A stretch of DNA of 64,000 bases from Anas platyrhynchos. Its lineage: Eukaryota; Chordata; Aves; Anseriformes; Anatidae. The stretch lies in the NCBI RefSeq assembly GCF_047663525.1, contig NC_092588.1, positions 150,517,501-150,581,500 of the forward strand, read 5' to 3'. The position numbers were made by a program, and so were the translations under genes. The notes beneath the pieces were generated by a model. The model did no database searches. It had not been told where the DNA came from and was given only the letters and a program-made list of their open reading frames with translations. Positions 39,850 through 52,500 of the stretch are shown here, piece after piece (position 1 is the first letter of the stretch; every line of letters starts with the position of its first letter).

Positions 39850-40364
39850 CTAACAATTCACAGAATTAGCTGAGAAACTCAACACTTTTAGAAAAAAGTT
39901 GATTTCTTCCGTAACTGACTCACCAGTACCTATGCCATCTAGTGGCCCGTTCCTTCAGGCAAGTGCACCGATGAGTTATTAAAAGCCTTTGGTTAAGGCT
40001 GATTCTTTAAAAACACAGTGTCAGTTTTCTGCAATTGATTTAAATGAGAGGCTGGAATATGCAATGCTGAACATTACTACTGACCGGAGTATGATAGAAA
40101 TTCAACCTCTTCTCCAGATTCTAATCTGCAAGAAGTAACCAGTCTTAAAGGGACATGTCAAAAAAACAAACATCTTCCCTTTCTTCAGACGGGCCTCGTA
40201 TCACCTTTGATTAAATCTGTGTAACTAGTACACTGAGCAGAGTAACCACTTCCATCAAAAAATGGATCCTTTCCAGTAAAAAGGCTCTCCTCATTCCCAA
40301 TTACTTGGGTCTGAAAGACTAACAAAGTCTTGCATCTTCATGCAAACCTAGTTTTTACATATCT

Positions 40365-40370
40365 TTTATT
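40365..40370 (-). terminator. NOM1: NOM1 proximal poly(A) signal AATAAA, 10 bases past the stop
   Basis: AATAAA on the - strand starts only 10 bases downstream of the NOM1 stop codon. If used, the 3' UTR would be about 25-35 nt. A second AATAAA lies at 39849-39844 and would give a 3' UTR of about 550 nt. Confidence 0.5.
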
Positions 40371-40379
40371 CGAGAAAGA

Positions 40380-40557
40380 CTATAGTTTGAATTTGGATTC
40401 TTTTGCTTGCAAAGACCTGGTTGCTAGTTCAACTCTTTCCTTTAACAGGCTGGCTTCTTCATCGTTCTTTTGGGCTTGTACATTTTTCAGTAAGAAGTGG
40501 GTAAGGAAAAGTTTCAAGCCTTCCCGCAGCGTTCCCAGTTTGGGGTTGTCAGATATC
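40380..40557 (-). CDS. NOM1: NOM1 coding exon 11 (terminal)
   Basis: Acceptor tttttacag leads into (R)[20 protein letters not shown] and the C-terminus ending SKFKL before the TAG stop at 40382-40380. The SDNPKLG and GLKLF(L/I)(T/S)HFLLKN words are family hallmarks. Confidence 0.95.
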
Positions 40558-43500
40558 CTGTAAAAATACAACACAGAAATAGTATTAGACTTCTACTGTT
40601 TCAAAAGTTTCTGCATTTTTTTTTTCCTTCAAATAGAGATATTAAAATAAAAAAAAAAAAGATATATAGAAGGTGCTTTTCCAAAAAGGCTTTCAAATTA
40701 ACAGCATATCTACATTGATTTGGCAAACAGCCCAAACATACTCAACATACAATTGGTCCTCAGCAATAAATTGAAGTATCAGAATACTAAACTTGTTTTA
40801 CGTAAACAATCGCATTACAGAAAAGAAAAACCAAGGCAAACACCATGTTTGAACTTCCTTGTGTTACAGCTGAAACAACATTTCCCTCCCCAGCTTTATG
40901 TGACACTGCAAGTACAATATAACTTTCTTCCTGGACTAACTTGCAAATTTTAGCTGTCTCTATAACAACTGGAATATTGGAACGCAATTTTACATGGGTC
41001 ACAAGAAACCCAAACTGTATGGGTATGAATCCAATGAACTGTGTAATACTTCATAGAACTCAAGGATGTTTACAGATACATTTATCACTTGTAGGGGATT
41101 AAGCAAAACAGAAGTGTCAGAACAACATTTTAGCACCTTCAATGAAACTGAGATCTTTTTGATCATTGTGAAGAAGGATTTAAAAAAATAAGTTCCCTGT
41201 CAATTGTATAAAACCAAGATTTTCCATACAATGTTGGTTTAAAAAACAAAAACAAAACCACAAACCTTTCTCACGGCAACGTAAAAAGAAAAAAGGAGAA
41301 AGTACTAAAGAAATCTACCAGCAAAGACTGCTTGGAGACCAAACCTCACTGCACACAGATGGTAAAGCAGTAAGGAATGCATTAAGGAATGCAGGTAATT
41401 ACAGAGCTCTGCTCATGAAAATCCTAAATGATACACTGAATATCTGAAAGCCTTATGTTGTACATAATACTTTGCACAGCTGTATCTAGATCAGAACCTG
41501 TACTAACAAACACTTCATGCCTGCTGGCCCACCACCACCTTCCCCCAACAGAGCTTGCTTTTTAAGGGATGGATGTCTGGTATTTAGAGAAGGCAGTGTG
41601 TAATTGCAAACAAATAAGCAAACTTCTTATCTTTCTAAATTATTGCAAATGAAGGATTCTCTGGAGATCTCTCTGATCACTTACCTCCCAAAAATATCAC
41701 CAACATCTTCAGCATCTGTTTTGACTAATAGCATGCTTAATACTTGTCGCAAGAAACGGACTTTGGGTTTATCTAGTTCACTGAATTCAATCACCTGGTT
41801 TTAGAACAGAGAGAATTAGATTGGACTCCCATATATATCAAGGCTGAAGTTATGCACAGAAAAATTAGTTGAGAACGCTGCCTCCCTAAAGTCAATCAAT
41901 AAGGAAGCACTGAAGTTTTTAAGGAATAACAAGTCCGGTAGTACCACAATACGAAGATGTAATTATTCAATTTGATAAATACTTCGAAAGTACAACCTAA
42001 GACAATCCAGAATATTGTCTGTTTAACACGTTTAAATTATTTTTTTAAATAAGTTTCATGGACTTATTGTGAAATTTAAGCCCTCCCCCCCGAAGATTTT
42101 TTTTCTGGTCTAATAAAAAACATCAGCTAGAACTGGTGGTACAAAATTCACTAGCAAAGCCTGCTAATAAAAGGACCTCAGTTCCAACCCCAGATGCTCT
42201 ACAGAAAACGGCAGTCATATAACTGTTCTTTACTAGAATTGAACAGGGCATCCAAACCATTAAAATCCCTATAGATCCAATGGGATTTCATTAACACTGC
42301 CTCTGATAATGAGAGATCCAAATCACCTGCTCCAAGGCAGTTTTTCTTTGTTTGGGAGCAACACTGCTACTGGACAAGGATGTTTCTATGTTGTATCGTC
42401 CAGGATTTCTGTATGCTTCCATCACCCCAGGACCCTTTTCCCAAAAGGATAGCACTACTATAGTTGATAAAATTAATCTGGTAATTTTAGAACAAGTTTC
42501 ATCTTTGTTCATGACAATGAACATGCAAAGCACCAGTTAAGTACATACAGCTAATAATACACGTTTTCCACAGAACTTGGAAACGTGAGAACACGTATTT
42601 TGAAAAGAAAGCACACCAACCTTGAGAACTGAAAGCGGCAATGATTTTGTCCTTAGTAAGTGAACCAACACTGAAACCAAATTGGTGATGGCAGTGGCTG
42701 ACAGGTTGCCCAAGTCTTTGATTTTGTCCCAGATACTAAACTGAAATGTCACCTAGGCGTCAAGGGAAAAAAAAAAAAAAATACAAATCAAGGAACTGTT
42801 TAAGTAAGAAATTACAAACCCTTTTGACCTTCTATTCTTTATGTGCCCTCTGTTAATTAGATCTTTGATCGGATAGTTCAAGTCCTTTTAAACATGTGAA
42901 ACAGAAAAAAAGCAAACCTTCTACAGAAGTTACTTAGTGGCAGATCTGAGCAGGAAAGAGTTTACCTTACTAAATGCACAGGTGTACCAGGAGAATTTTT
43001 CATCAGGATCATGAAATGTAAACAGGCACACATCTACTCTCAGGTGGTCAATAATTGTCTTTCTAACCATAACAATGGCACTAAAAGTAGAAATGCATTT
43101 TTCTTTACCTGAAATCGTCTTTCGTATTCACAGAACTTGCCAGCCAAAAATGCATAGAAGGGGTTATACGTCTTCTCCTGTAAGCAGCAATAAAGGATAA
43201 CATGAACAATTTCTCTCTCCTGCTGGTCTTTCAGTCCAAGCCTAAAATTTAGAAAAGGGGATAAAAATAGTTCAGTAAGGAACAAATTATTGCAACTAAG
43301 TAAAAGCTACAACAGTCAACATTTTAATACCTTAAAAAAAAAAAAAAAAGGCATTCAATTCTGGTTGTCAGAAGTTCTTAAAGTCCTCAAAAAAGGCTGA
43401 ACGGCATCAAACCCTTAAGACTGTACGCTAAGTCAGCATCCTGGTACAGCAATATGGAAATGCTACAGCATTACTGGTGTAAAAGAAGTGGCTGCAAATA

Positions 43501-46500
43501 TAAGACCACAACAGATTGAGGCAGAACGACACAAGTATTTACTGCCTGGAGAGGAAGTAGCAGCCCAACTCCATGTTTGCAGCCCTCCACAAAGGAAAAC
43601 AGAAGAGACAAGTGTCATCAAGGAGTCTTGTCATTATGTGGGCTTTGAAAGCAGCAGCACTACAACTTGGAGTACTAACACAGAGGATAAACTGTGAGAC
43701 AAGAGCTGCTTGGACAACAAAACAGAACAGCACCACCTGAGGAAAACAGTATCAATAAGTACTTATGCTGGCTGTCTCCCAGCATAAAGGCCAAGGACTG
43801 AACAGCCTTCCCACTTGAACATTTGACCACTCGAAAATAGGGCCGAGGCACTTTGGCCAGGAACGGTAACTAACTCACAATGCACCTGTTCTGTGAATAA
43901 TATGATTTAGCTTCCAGGGCTGTCAGATGCTTGGCAGCATTAAAACCAATTAAAATGAAGGATGCTTAATATTATAATCTGCAAAATGTCAAACAAAATT
44001 ATTTTCATTGCTTCAAGCTCAAGTTTCATACAGCATTGGTATAACTCAAATGCATTTTCTAACAAAGTTTGACCCCACTGGAACTTGCTCTACAGTCTGG
44101 AGAGTACAGCTTGTCATAGCTTGAGTCTAACGTCCATTGCTTGTACACCCTTCCAGACATCTGTCATTGCATTTGATCACAGACACGTACTAGAGAAATA
44201 CTGTCACTCAGCCAAGAAACAGAACGTAAGGTTTTACAATAGGAAAGTCTGGGATGATTTCTAGGTTGACTGCTAATGAATGGAGAAAACTTCAGTCTGG
44301 TTCCCCAAAAGAAAACAGCACCGCAAGCACTGGTCTGCGATATCATTCACTGCTCGCCCATCAGCCAAGGTCTATCTGAGTTTGTCACAGAGCAACAAAA
44401 GTTTGTTCAGAAAACATATGTTAAGTAGTCAGCTATCTGGCATGTATCTAATGGATGACTTGTGAAGTTACAGTGTAGTCACTAATTTGGTCTGTTCCCT
44501 TTTTCCTTGCTCATCATCACTTCTAACATAACTTATTTTGGAAATACTCACGTTGCCAGACAGTTGTAACCAAGAAAAACAGCATTTGATGTTGTTCAGT
44601 TTTGTTCTTACCCTCACTTCTTCACAGACCTAGCACTATTTTCTCTTTTCAGACCTGATATTCCTAAACAACTAAAATGTAAGCGTTGGGATTGTCTTTC
44701 ACTGCTGAACTTCACCCTAAAGCTGCACAGATTTCATAAGCCTGGTAACTTTGCGTAAAGAAGCTGCAAGCACCTCACTTATTAAATCATTCCAGAGGTA
44801 CAATGCTCCCAGAGATTTGCATGTCTTAATCAATTTAAAAATTGCCCTCCAAATACTCAGTAACTGCCTCTGAAGCAGGTTATTTCTCACCAGCAGAAGC
44901 CTGCCCCCAAGTAGGTTAGTTATCATCAGCTGGAGCCCAAAATTATCACTGGCTTTAGATCAAAAAAAACCAACATTCAATACCACCTATTAAAAATCAA
45001 TTTATGTGAGTATAGTAGATGCAATCCCATACTCACTATTTGGAATTGCACAACACACTACAACGGGCTAGCTAAGCCTTCTTCCCCTATTACAATTTTT
45101 GTGAGATGTGAAGTTTCTCAAGTTGTTCTTCTCCATGAAACCACTTACAAAATTGCTGGCCCAAACTGGCCAAAGGGATGGCCGGTGCTGATGGCCACAT
45201 GGCATTGTGCTGAACAATAAATACGGGGAGCTGACCAGGGAGAGGGGTGGGGGCAGTACTGCCACTGCTCAGGGTCTGGCTGGGCATCACTCAGCAGGCA
45301 GTGGCCAATCGCACCGTGTGTCAGGTTGCTCAGAGAAGCTGTGGATGCCCCATCCCTGGAGATGTTCAAGGCGAGGCTGGATGGGGCCCTGGGCAACCTG
45401 ATCTAGTGGGTGGCATCCCTGCCCATGGCAGGGGGTTGGAACTGGCTGGGCTTTAAGGTCCCTTCCAACCTGAGCCATTCTGTGACTTACTTTTCCCAAA
45501 AGGAGGAGAAAGACAAGCAAACCGTAACAGGCTGGGTTTAAAATGGTTTAAATGACCATTTCACCACAACTCAGTTCTGCCAGAGATGTAGCAGCAGATG
45601 AATCAACAAGCACAATTAGAGTACATCTTTCTGCTCCTCCTCAAGAGCCTGACATCAAACACAGGAATATAAGTTCCCATATGCTCTGGAAAGCATGCTT
45701 GCATTAAAGTTAATTCCTTCACTGACTAGTCTGTGTGCTTTCTGTTATACCCTGCCAGATGTGGGCAGATTTTAGAGTCCTCTTCTGTCTGCATTTGCCG
45801 CATAAAAATCTGAATCAACACACAGCAGGCAATCTGCAGACACAGTTTTTCTGCCAAGCCTGTATGTATATAGATTTGTATACTAGTTTAAATAGCACAG
45901 ATGAGAGTCAAGGATCAATTTGCAAATTGAGCTACCAGGCCTTGGCAAGAACTGCAGCAGCAGCAGCTAATTTCTTTTAATTGAACAGGCCATATTAAGA
46001 TATTGGAATGACTCCATCACAGTCTTAAATCCAAGCTGTGTTTTGCAGAAGTGGCATTTAATCAAACATTAGTTGACTTTATTACGGAGTCTGTTTTGGT
46101 TTGGTTAGCAAATTAAATAATTGCATGCCATCAGGGTAAGAACAATTCCTATGAATTACAAGGCTGCAACAGGAAAGTTCAGACCTGATCTCTCTCCTCC
46201 CAGTTACTACAGACTTGCAATTAATATTCTGACAAACCCAAAGAATAACTTATTTTGAGCTCTTCCCTGATCACATACTCTTCTAAAGAGAAGTGTGTCA
46301 AGCGTTGAGGAAACCGGTCTTAACATGATATGGGACCCTGGAGCAAGTCCAAAGCTAATAAATTCTGTGGGAGAGAAACTGAGGTGCTAGAACGCTACCA
46401 GGTCCTGCAAGACTGGACAGAGACACACAAGGTGGCAAGAAGTAAAGGAAACAAGCCTGCAACAGATTGGGATCCGCTAGATTGAGATCCACATCTTCAA

Positions 46501-49500
46501 TACAAACACATATAGGCTCCTTAAATCAAAGGATGCTGTAAATCACAGTTCCAGACTTAAGTGACAATAACAGAGGCTGCTTTTTTCATCTGGCTACCAG
46601 TCAGTTCTGCCTGACCCTTAGTACTCCTTGCATTCGGGGTTTGGTCCCCTTCGTACCCTTCCACTCCATCCTCACATGGATCCTAGTTACACACTTGGAT
46701 CCCATTTCAACTAAACAGTGAGACCAGCAATGTTATTCTTCCTTCCCAGCTATCACTATTTTTAGTTCTGGGCTTTCTTCTGACCTAGTCAGTACTTACT
46801 TCAGAAGCTTTTCAAAGGCATCCAGGAAATCTTCACTTGTCATCAACACACAAAAAATACTTCTCCTGATATCAGTGTTCATTCTCTGCTTACGAGCAAG
46901 CTCTATTATCTTTGAGCTCACCTGAAAAAAAAAAAAAAAAGGAAACTCTTAAAGAGAGCTATTTCTGTGCAGCCTCTAATATGACCGTTAATAAAAACCT
47001 GAAGTAAAGCGTGAAGCATCAATCCAGAGGTCCTGAACTTTTGTCCAATAAAGGCACAGGCATCATCAGGAGCTTTTTCAATTAGGGAAACCTAGTTTAA
47101 TTGTGCCAATTATCTTTAAGAAGTGCTTTCCTAATGTACGTGACCACAACCATCTCAAACTACTTCATAATTGCATAGGAGAAGAAAAAACACTATCATA
47201 ATATTATGATAATAGCTCTTTTGAAGGGCATGAGTCCAACATTTTCAAAGTTTTAATATCAGATCTTACAATCCGAAAGCTTCGTTTTACAAGAGTCCAC
47301 CAAGGCTCTTTTTGGTGGGCTCTTAAATGAGCTTATTCGTCTGTATCAACAACATTTAGAAGATTAAACGATTCAACTTATTAGTTCTATTAGTCCTACT
47401 TGGATTTACCTTCCCAATGTGCAGTTTTTGCTGAGTCTTGCTGTTTGCATTATCAATCATTGGTGCTCCACTCCAGGACGACCCGATGATCCACCAGCGA
47501 CCAACCTTATCAGCATTGAGGAGCGATTCCAGGGAGACACGGAGCTCAGTTTCTTTTCCCGAACTACTGCTGTGAACCTTGAATAACAGCACAATAATAA
47601 GTAGCAACAGATTTTTATTTTCTTTTAATATACTTAATTACTTAAAATTACTTTTAAACAAATACTTTAAACAAATACAAGTTGATCTTTCATGTTTCTT
47701 AAAGATCTTCATGTTTCTTTCCCACCACCTTTTCTTTCAGGCAGTAACCTGATTTTTTTTTCAAGAAAGTAACCTGATTTTTCCATTTGCTCTGATTTCT
47801 CAAATAATAAAAGTTTCTAAGCATAGATTTGATCAACTTCATCTTTTTTCTTTTTAAACAAAGATCATCAATAAAAAGACAGCCATCTTTCACTCAGAAC
47901 TCAATTACAATTTAGATTTGATAATGACATTGTAAGATGCCCCAATTAGTTTCCAATCTGGTCATGATTTTCCCATTGAACATTTATGATCAAACAGAAT
48001 GACAAAATGATAAACTGCCGTAAGTTTTGTACAATTCAAACAAAATGTATAGACTCTTCAAACAAAATAAAAATTTTCAACTGAAGAGTCTAGAGGTGTA
48101 CTAAGAGGGTTGTGAAAAATTGAGAGGAAATTCTACAGAACTAGGTTACCTATCATTGCTGATTTGTGCATGCTGGACTTAAAAGTTTCTGAAAAATAAC
48201 ATGCTGCAGATGCATATGCTCTAGGAACCAGATTTAAATATTGTGAAAATTAATTAGCTCTCCAAAGAGACAATTATTTTCATGCATTTTATGCTGGATT
48301 GTTCTAGACATCACCCACAAGGCTCCCAGAAAAGAAAACAATAAACAAAACATATACATTTTAAGAAGTCCTGGACTTCCAAAATAGTTCTGGTGAACTT
48401 TCAAACAGGTGCCTGCATTTAAAATCTATGGGAAAAAAACTGTCATGATGACTCATTCCATCTGCACAATCATTAAACATTCCACAGTCTCTTTGTCAAG
48501 TACAGGACTTTGCCTCAAACCCTCTGGCTACATATTACGTACTTTCCCAGACTCTTCTGCAGAAGGTTGTTTGATGCCTAGCTAAATTTAAACACATGAG
48601 ATTATTCAAGTACTACCTAAGAAGCAACTTTTGTCCACAAGAATATCAGACTGTTAAATGATTTTATACATATATATAAAATTATATTAGTATATATTAA
48701 ATACTATATAGCATATAATACACCATCAAGCTGACATAAACCAGAGTTGATTATTTGTAATGTAAGAACAGCTATTCTACCTATGTCAAGAAAATTCTCA
48801 CCAGTGTTCTTTGCAATTTGCGGAGTTTTTCAACTGGCTCAGGATCATAACCGGGAATCTTACGCATGTCATTATTCCTCAGTGCCAACATAGTCTCTAG
48901 CATAAAGCGAACCTATCAGGAAAAGAAATATTTATGTGGATTACATGCTGCAAGTTTAATATATAAGTAGAAAGCGTATTTTCAAAGTGCTATTCTGTGA
49001 GAATAAGCGACTCATCTGGCAACATAAATTGAAAGTTAGAGTACATGAATACAGAGAAGGATGTTTACTCTAACTCCTATTGTATTCGTGTTCAAGCTTC
49101 AGTTCAAAGCCTTATCTGCTAAATGCCAGCCCCCAGTGACCACTTTTTGACGTGTAAGAAGTATGAAACAGAAGAATTAGTCATTGCATAGAATACGTGA
49201 CAGCTCTAGTTTCCCCAGTTGCAAGCATTTTGGTATCTGTGTCCTAAGAACTAATGAGGAAAGACAAAAAGAAAATAAATAACTGAATGCAGCGACTGAA
49301 CTCTAATGAACTCTAGAACCTAGAGTATAATGGAAAACATTTTGGTAAATATACACATGTACATGAGCAATGTTGATTCAGAAAAGAAAATCCTTAATAC
49401 ACACATACCCTAGTCTGATCCTTAAAATTCTTCTCTGCTGTGTGTGCTTTGCTCTGGGCTTCACTGATCAGGTCCTTCAAAGCCAATGCGTCATCTTTTC

Positions 49501-52500
49501 TTAAGGAAAAGCCCACGTTTTTCAGAAGAAACAAAATCAGCTCAATATCTTTTTCAGTGAAAGTGCTAACAAGCTTCTTCAGAATATCAAAGATGAGCAG
49601 GGAATGAACTACATGGAAGTTATACAGATGGGCAATCAAGGCAAGCAGATTTTCACATTCTTTCCCTTCAGCATCACTTTTAGAGAGTTCATCAAATTTC
49701 TTCACCACAGCTTCCAAGAAGTGAGCACCGACCTGGCAGAAGTTCCATTAAGGAAAAAATAACAATTCAGCAGTTAACCACTAGCAGATTTTCAAGACAA
49801 TTGTAAAATTATCATTTTTGAGGGACTGCCATTATTAATCTTAAAGAATATTGTTCCTCTCAACAAAAACGGTTGTACTACATGTACAAATAGTAACTAG
49901 TTTGTGTCACATTTTATTAAAGTATGTTATTTATACCTCTTATATGTCATCCAGTTGCCTTTTAAAATTACAAATGTTACAAAATTACAGTATGCATATC
50001 AAAATTTGTTTAGACAATTTTCATGAACACATTTTCTCAGCTGTCAAACTAGCATGCTGTTACTGTTAGTCATGTATCAGGTAAAAGATGCATGTCCAAG
50101 ACCAAATGCATCACAGAGTTTACCATTCCAGAACTAAATATTTGAAGTGTGGGACAGTAAAATCACAACACACCACATTTTCGCAGTTGATGAGCATGAG
50201 ACTAGTTTAAAGTGTGAATAAGACTTCACTGTTTGTCAGAGGTACAGCTGGGAAAAAAATCCTGGAATTCCTGTATTTATAAAGAGTAAACTAATGGTAA
50301 AGACCGGAATTAAGAAGCATACCAAAATACAGGTATGTAGAGATCACATTACTGCTAAGGTTCAAACGAGACACTCACACCATTACCACAGTAGTAATAT
50401 TAGCCCTTCTTAAAATTGGAAACGGGAAGTTTTATAACAGTGACCAATGTTAATTTACAAAGTAATTAGTCAGATAAAGCAACTCAGACCTGTGAACAGC
50501 AAACAAATAAGCTACAAATACAAAGAGAGTTCATCTATCAACTGAAATATGTTATTTAGCGACACGTTGGATATTAGGAAGAACTTCTTTACTGAGAGGG
50601 TTATGAGGCATTGGAATGGACTGCCCAGGGAAATGGTGGAGTCACCATCCCTGGAGGTCTTTAGGAAACGTTTACGTGTTGAACTTAGCAATATGGTTTA
50701 GTGGAGGATTTGTTAGTGTTAGGTCAGAGGTCGATGATCTTGAGGTCTCTTCCAACCTAGACAATTCTGTGATCAGAAGTTAAAAGGCAATCAAGAAAAA
50801 GACATCAAGAAAAAACACCGCCCAATATGTATTATTAAACAAAGTTAGTCCCAGAAACAAAAATTACCTCAATTCCTACTGTATGATGAAGAACGCTGAC
50901 CAAAAGGACATGCTCCATCATCAGTCTTGCAGGCATGGCAACCGCAGTAACACAAGCATTCATAAGAATATCTGTTAGAGTTTCGTTCATGTCCTTTCTA
51001 CTGTTGGCCATGTAAAGCTCCTCCAGTTGTCCACTAATGGAGGACAAATTTGGTTCACTCAACCTATTGAGAAACAAAATCCAATGTTCACTGTTTCACC
51101 TTTTTGCATAGTTCCACAATTTTCAATTTATCCAACATACAACCTGTCTGTAAGCCAAGCTAGCTCTTTTAAAAAGAATAAAGATGAATGAAAGGAACCT
51201 TTTGTATTTTGCCGTGTTCACTAAAATAAAAATGAAACTCCAGAACATTTTTTTTGAAGTACTTACATGTAGGAACAGATTAGCAGCAATATTTACAAAA
51301 CACTATCACTGTCCTTACTGTCATACTGAACAGCCTTATTAAAAAATTGTTCCTGTTCAGTATTAACTATGGCACACCACAGTCTTTGGAAAAACACTTT
51401 ATACTTCTGTAACATATCAGATATAGCAAATCCTAAGTAACTAAAACTGTATTCTGTAGTCTGCATTTTACAGATAATAGATAAAAGTATAAACAGATTT
51501 CTTATTTTAAGGGTATTCTAAAATTAAAAGCACATTGAAGCGTTAATTACTTTTTCTGGTCTTCAGTACTTTAAGCTATAAAGTAATATAAAGTTGCTCT
51601 TCCTTGACTGCAGTGCTAGAGAAAATTTAACTTTATTTAATTTATAAAAAAACATGCTAAGGGGAATATAGCACGCATGTCAAAATGTGATTTTATTTTT
51701 TTTTTCTAAATAGGCATACTCCAACTGACACTTAAGAGAATTATTGCTAGCATTTGCAGGCAACAGCCATGTGGAATTCAGCCCAATCTTGAATTTATTT
51801 TCCATTTTTTCAACTTCTATAACCACCAACTTTGAAGAATCTCTATCAACAAAGACAATTATTATTAAGGATAGCAGACATGACTGACAAATTAAATGTA
51901 GTTTGAAAAGACAAAAGTCACATCCATGCCACTTTTCTTTGAATGATGATCACTGTCACACAGAATCAGAAAGATTAATTACTTGTCCTTATTACATTAC
52001 CTATTAATGAGACCATTCACCATTTTCTTCAGTCTTCCCAATTCTTCTCTTTTCTTGTCATCTAGTGTCTCCTGAGCTTTTCTCACCTGAGGGGGAACGT
52101 ACTTCGTAGCACTGTGATTATGATCCTTACCAAGAAAACAACAGAATAGCAAATGAGACTACCATTTTAAGTATTTAAATATTTTAAATAAACACATATG
52201 TTTCTATTTAAGAGGAATATATCAGTCTTACTTAAACGTACATTCCACTGTTCCGATAACTAATGTCAAAGGAACAACTTCATTCAGAAACAAAACCAAC
52301 ATGCAACAAGTTACTGCTTATGATCAACTTGACAGTAGCAAAAAATTCCCCTCTCCCCTTCATGTGAAGTTTCATGTAAGTTATTCTTATACTTTTGTAA
52401 GTTATACTTATATTCTTACACTGGGATCTTTAATCTTTGTTTTATCCAGATAGACAGCAGAAACCTGTACAGGTGAAAGCCTCAGGTGCAGGGGTACTAA

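Larger units (their letters stand above)
31580..40360. other. Intergenic region between the convergent MNX1 and NOM1 3' ends
   Basis: About 8.8 kb holds no recognisable gene or CR1 element. The first 2 kb is CpG-rich and G/C-homopolymeric. The candidate elements at 31.96, 33.06 and 35.01 kb and the GGT minisatellite are listed separately. From 35.2 kb on it is ordinary mixed sequence with short A-runs and an AAAC microsatellite (39218-39243). A 114-codon open frame on the - strand (36343-35999) has no family I recognise. Confidence 0.6.
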
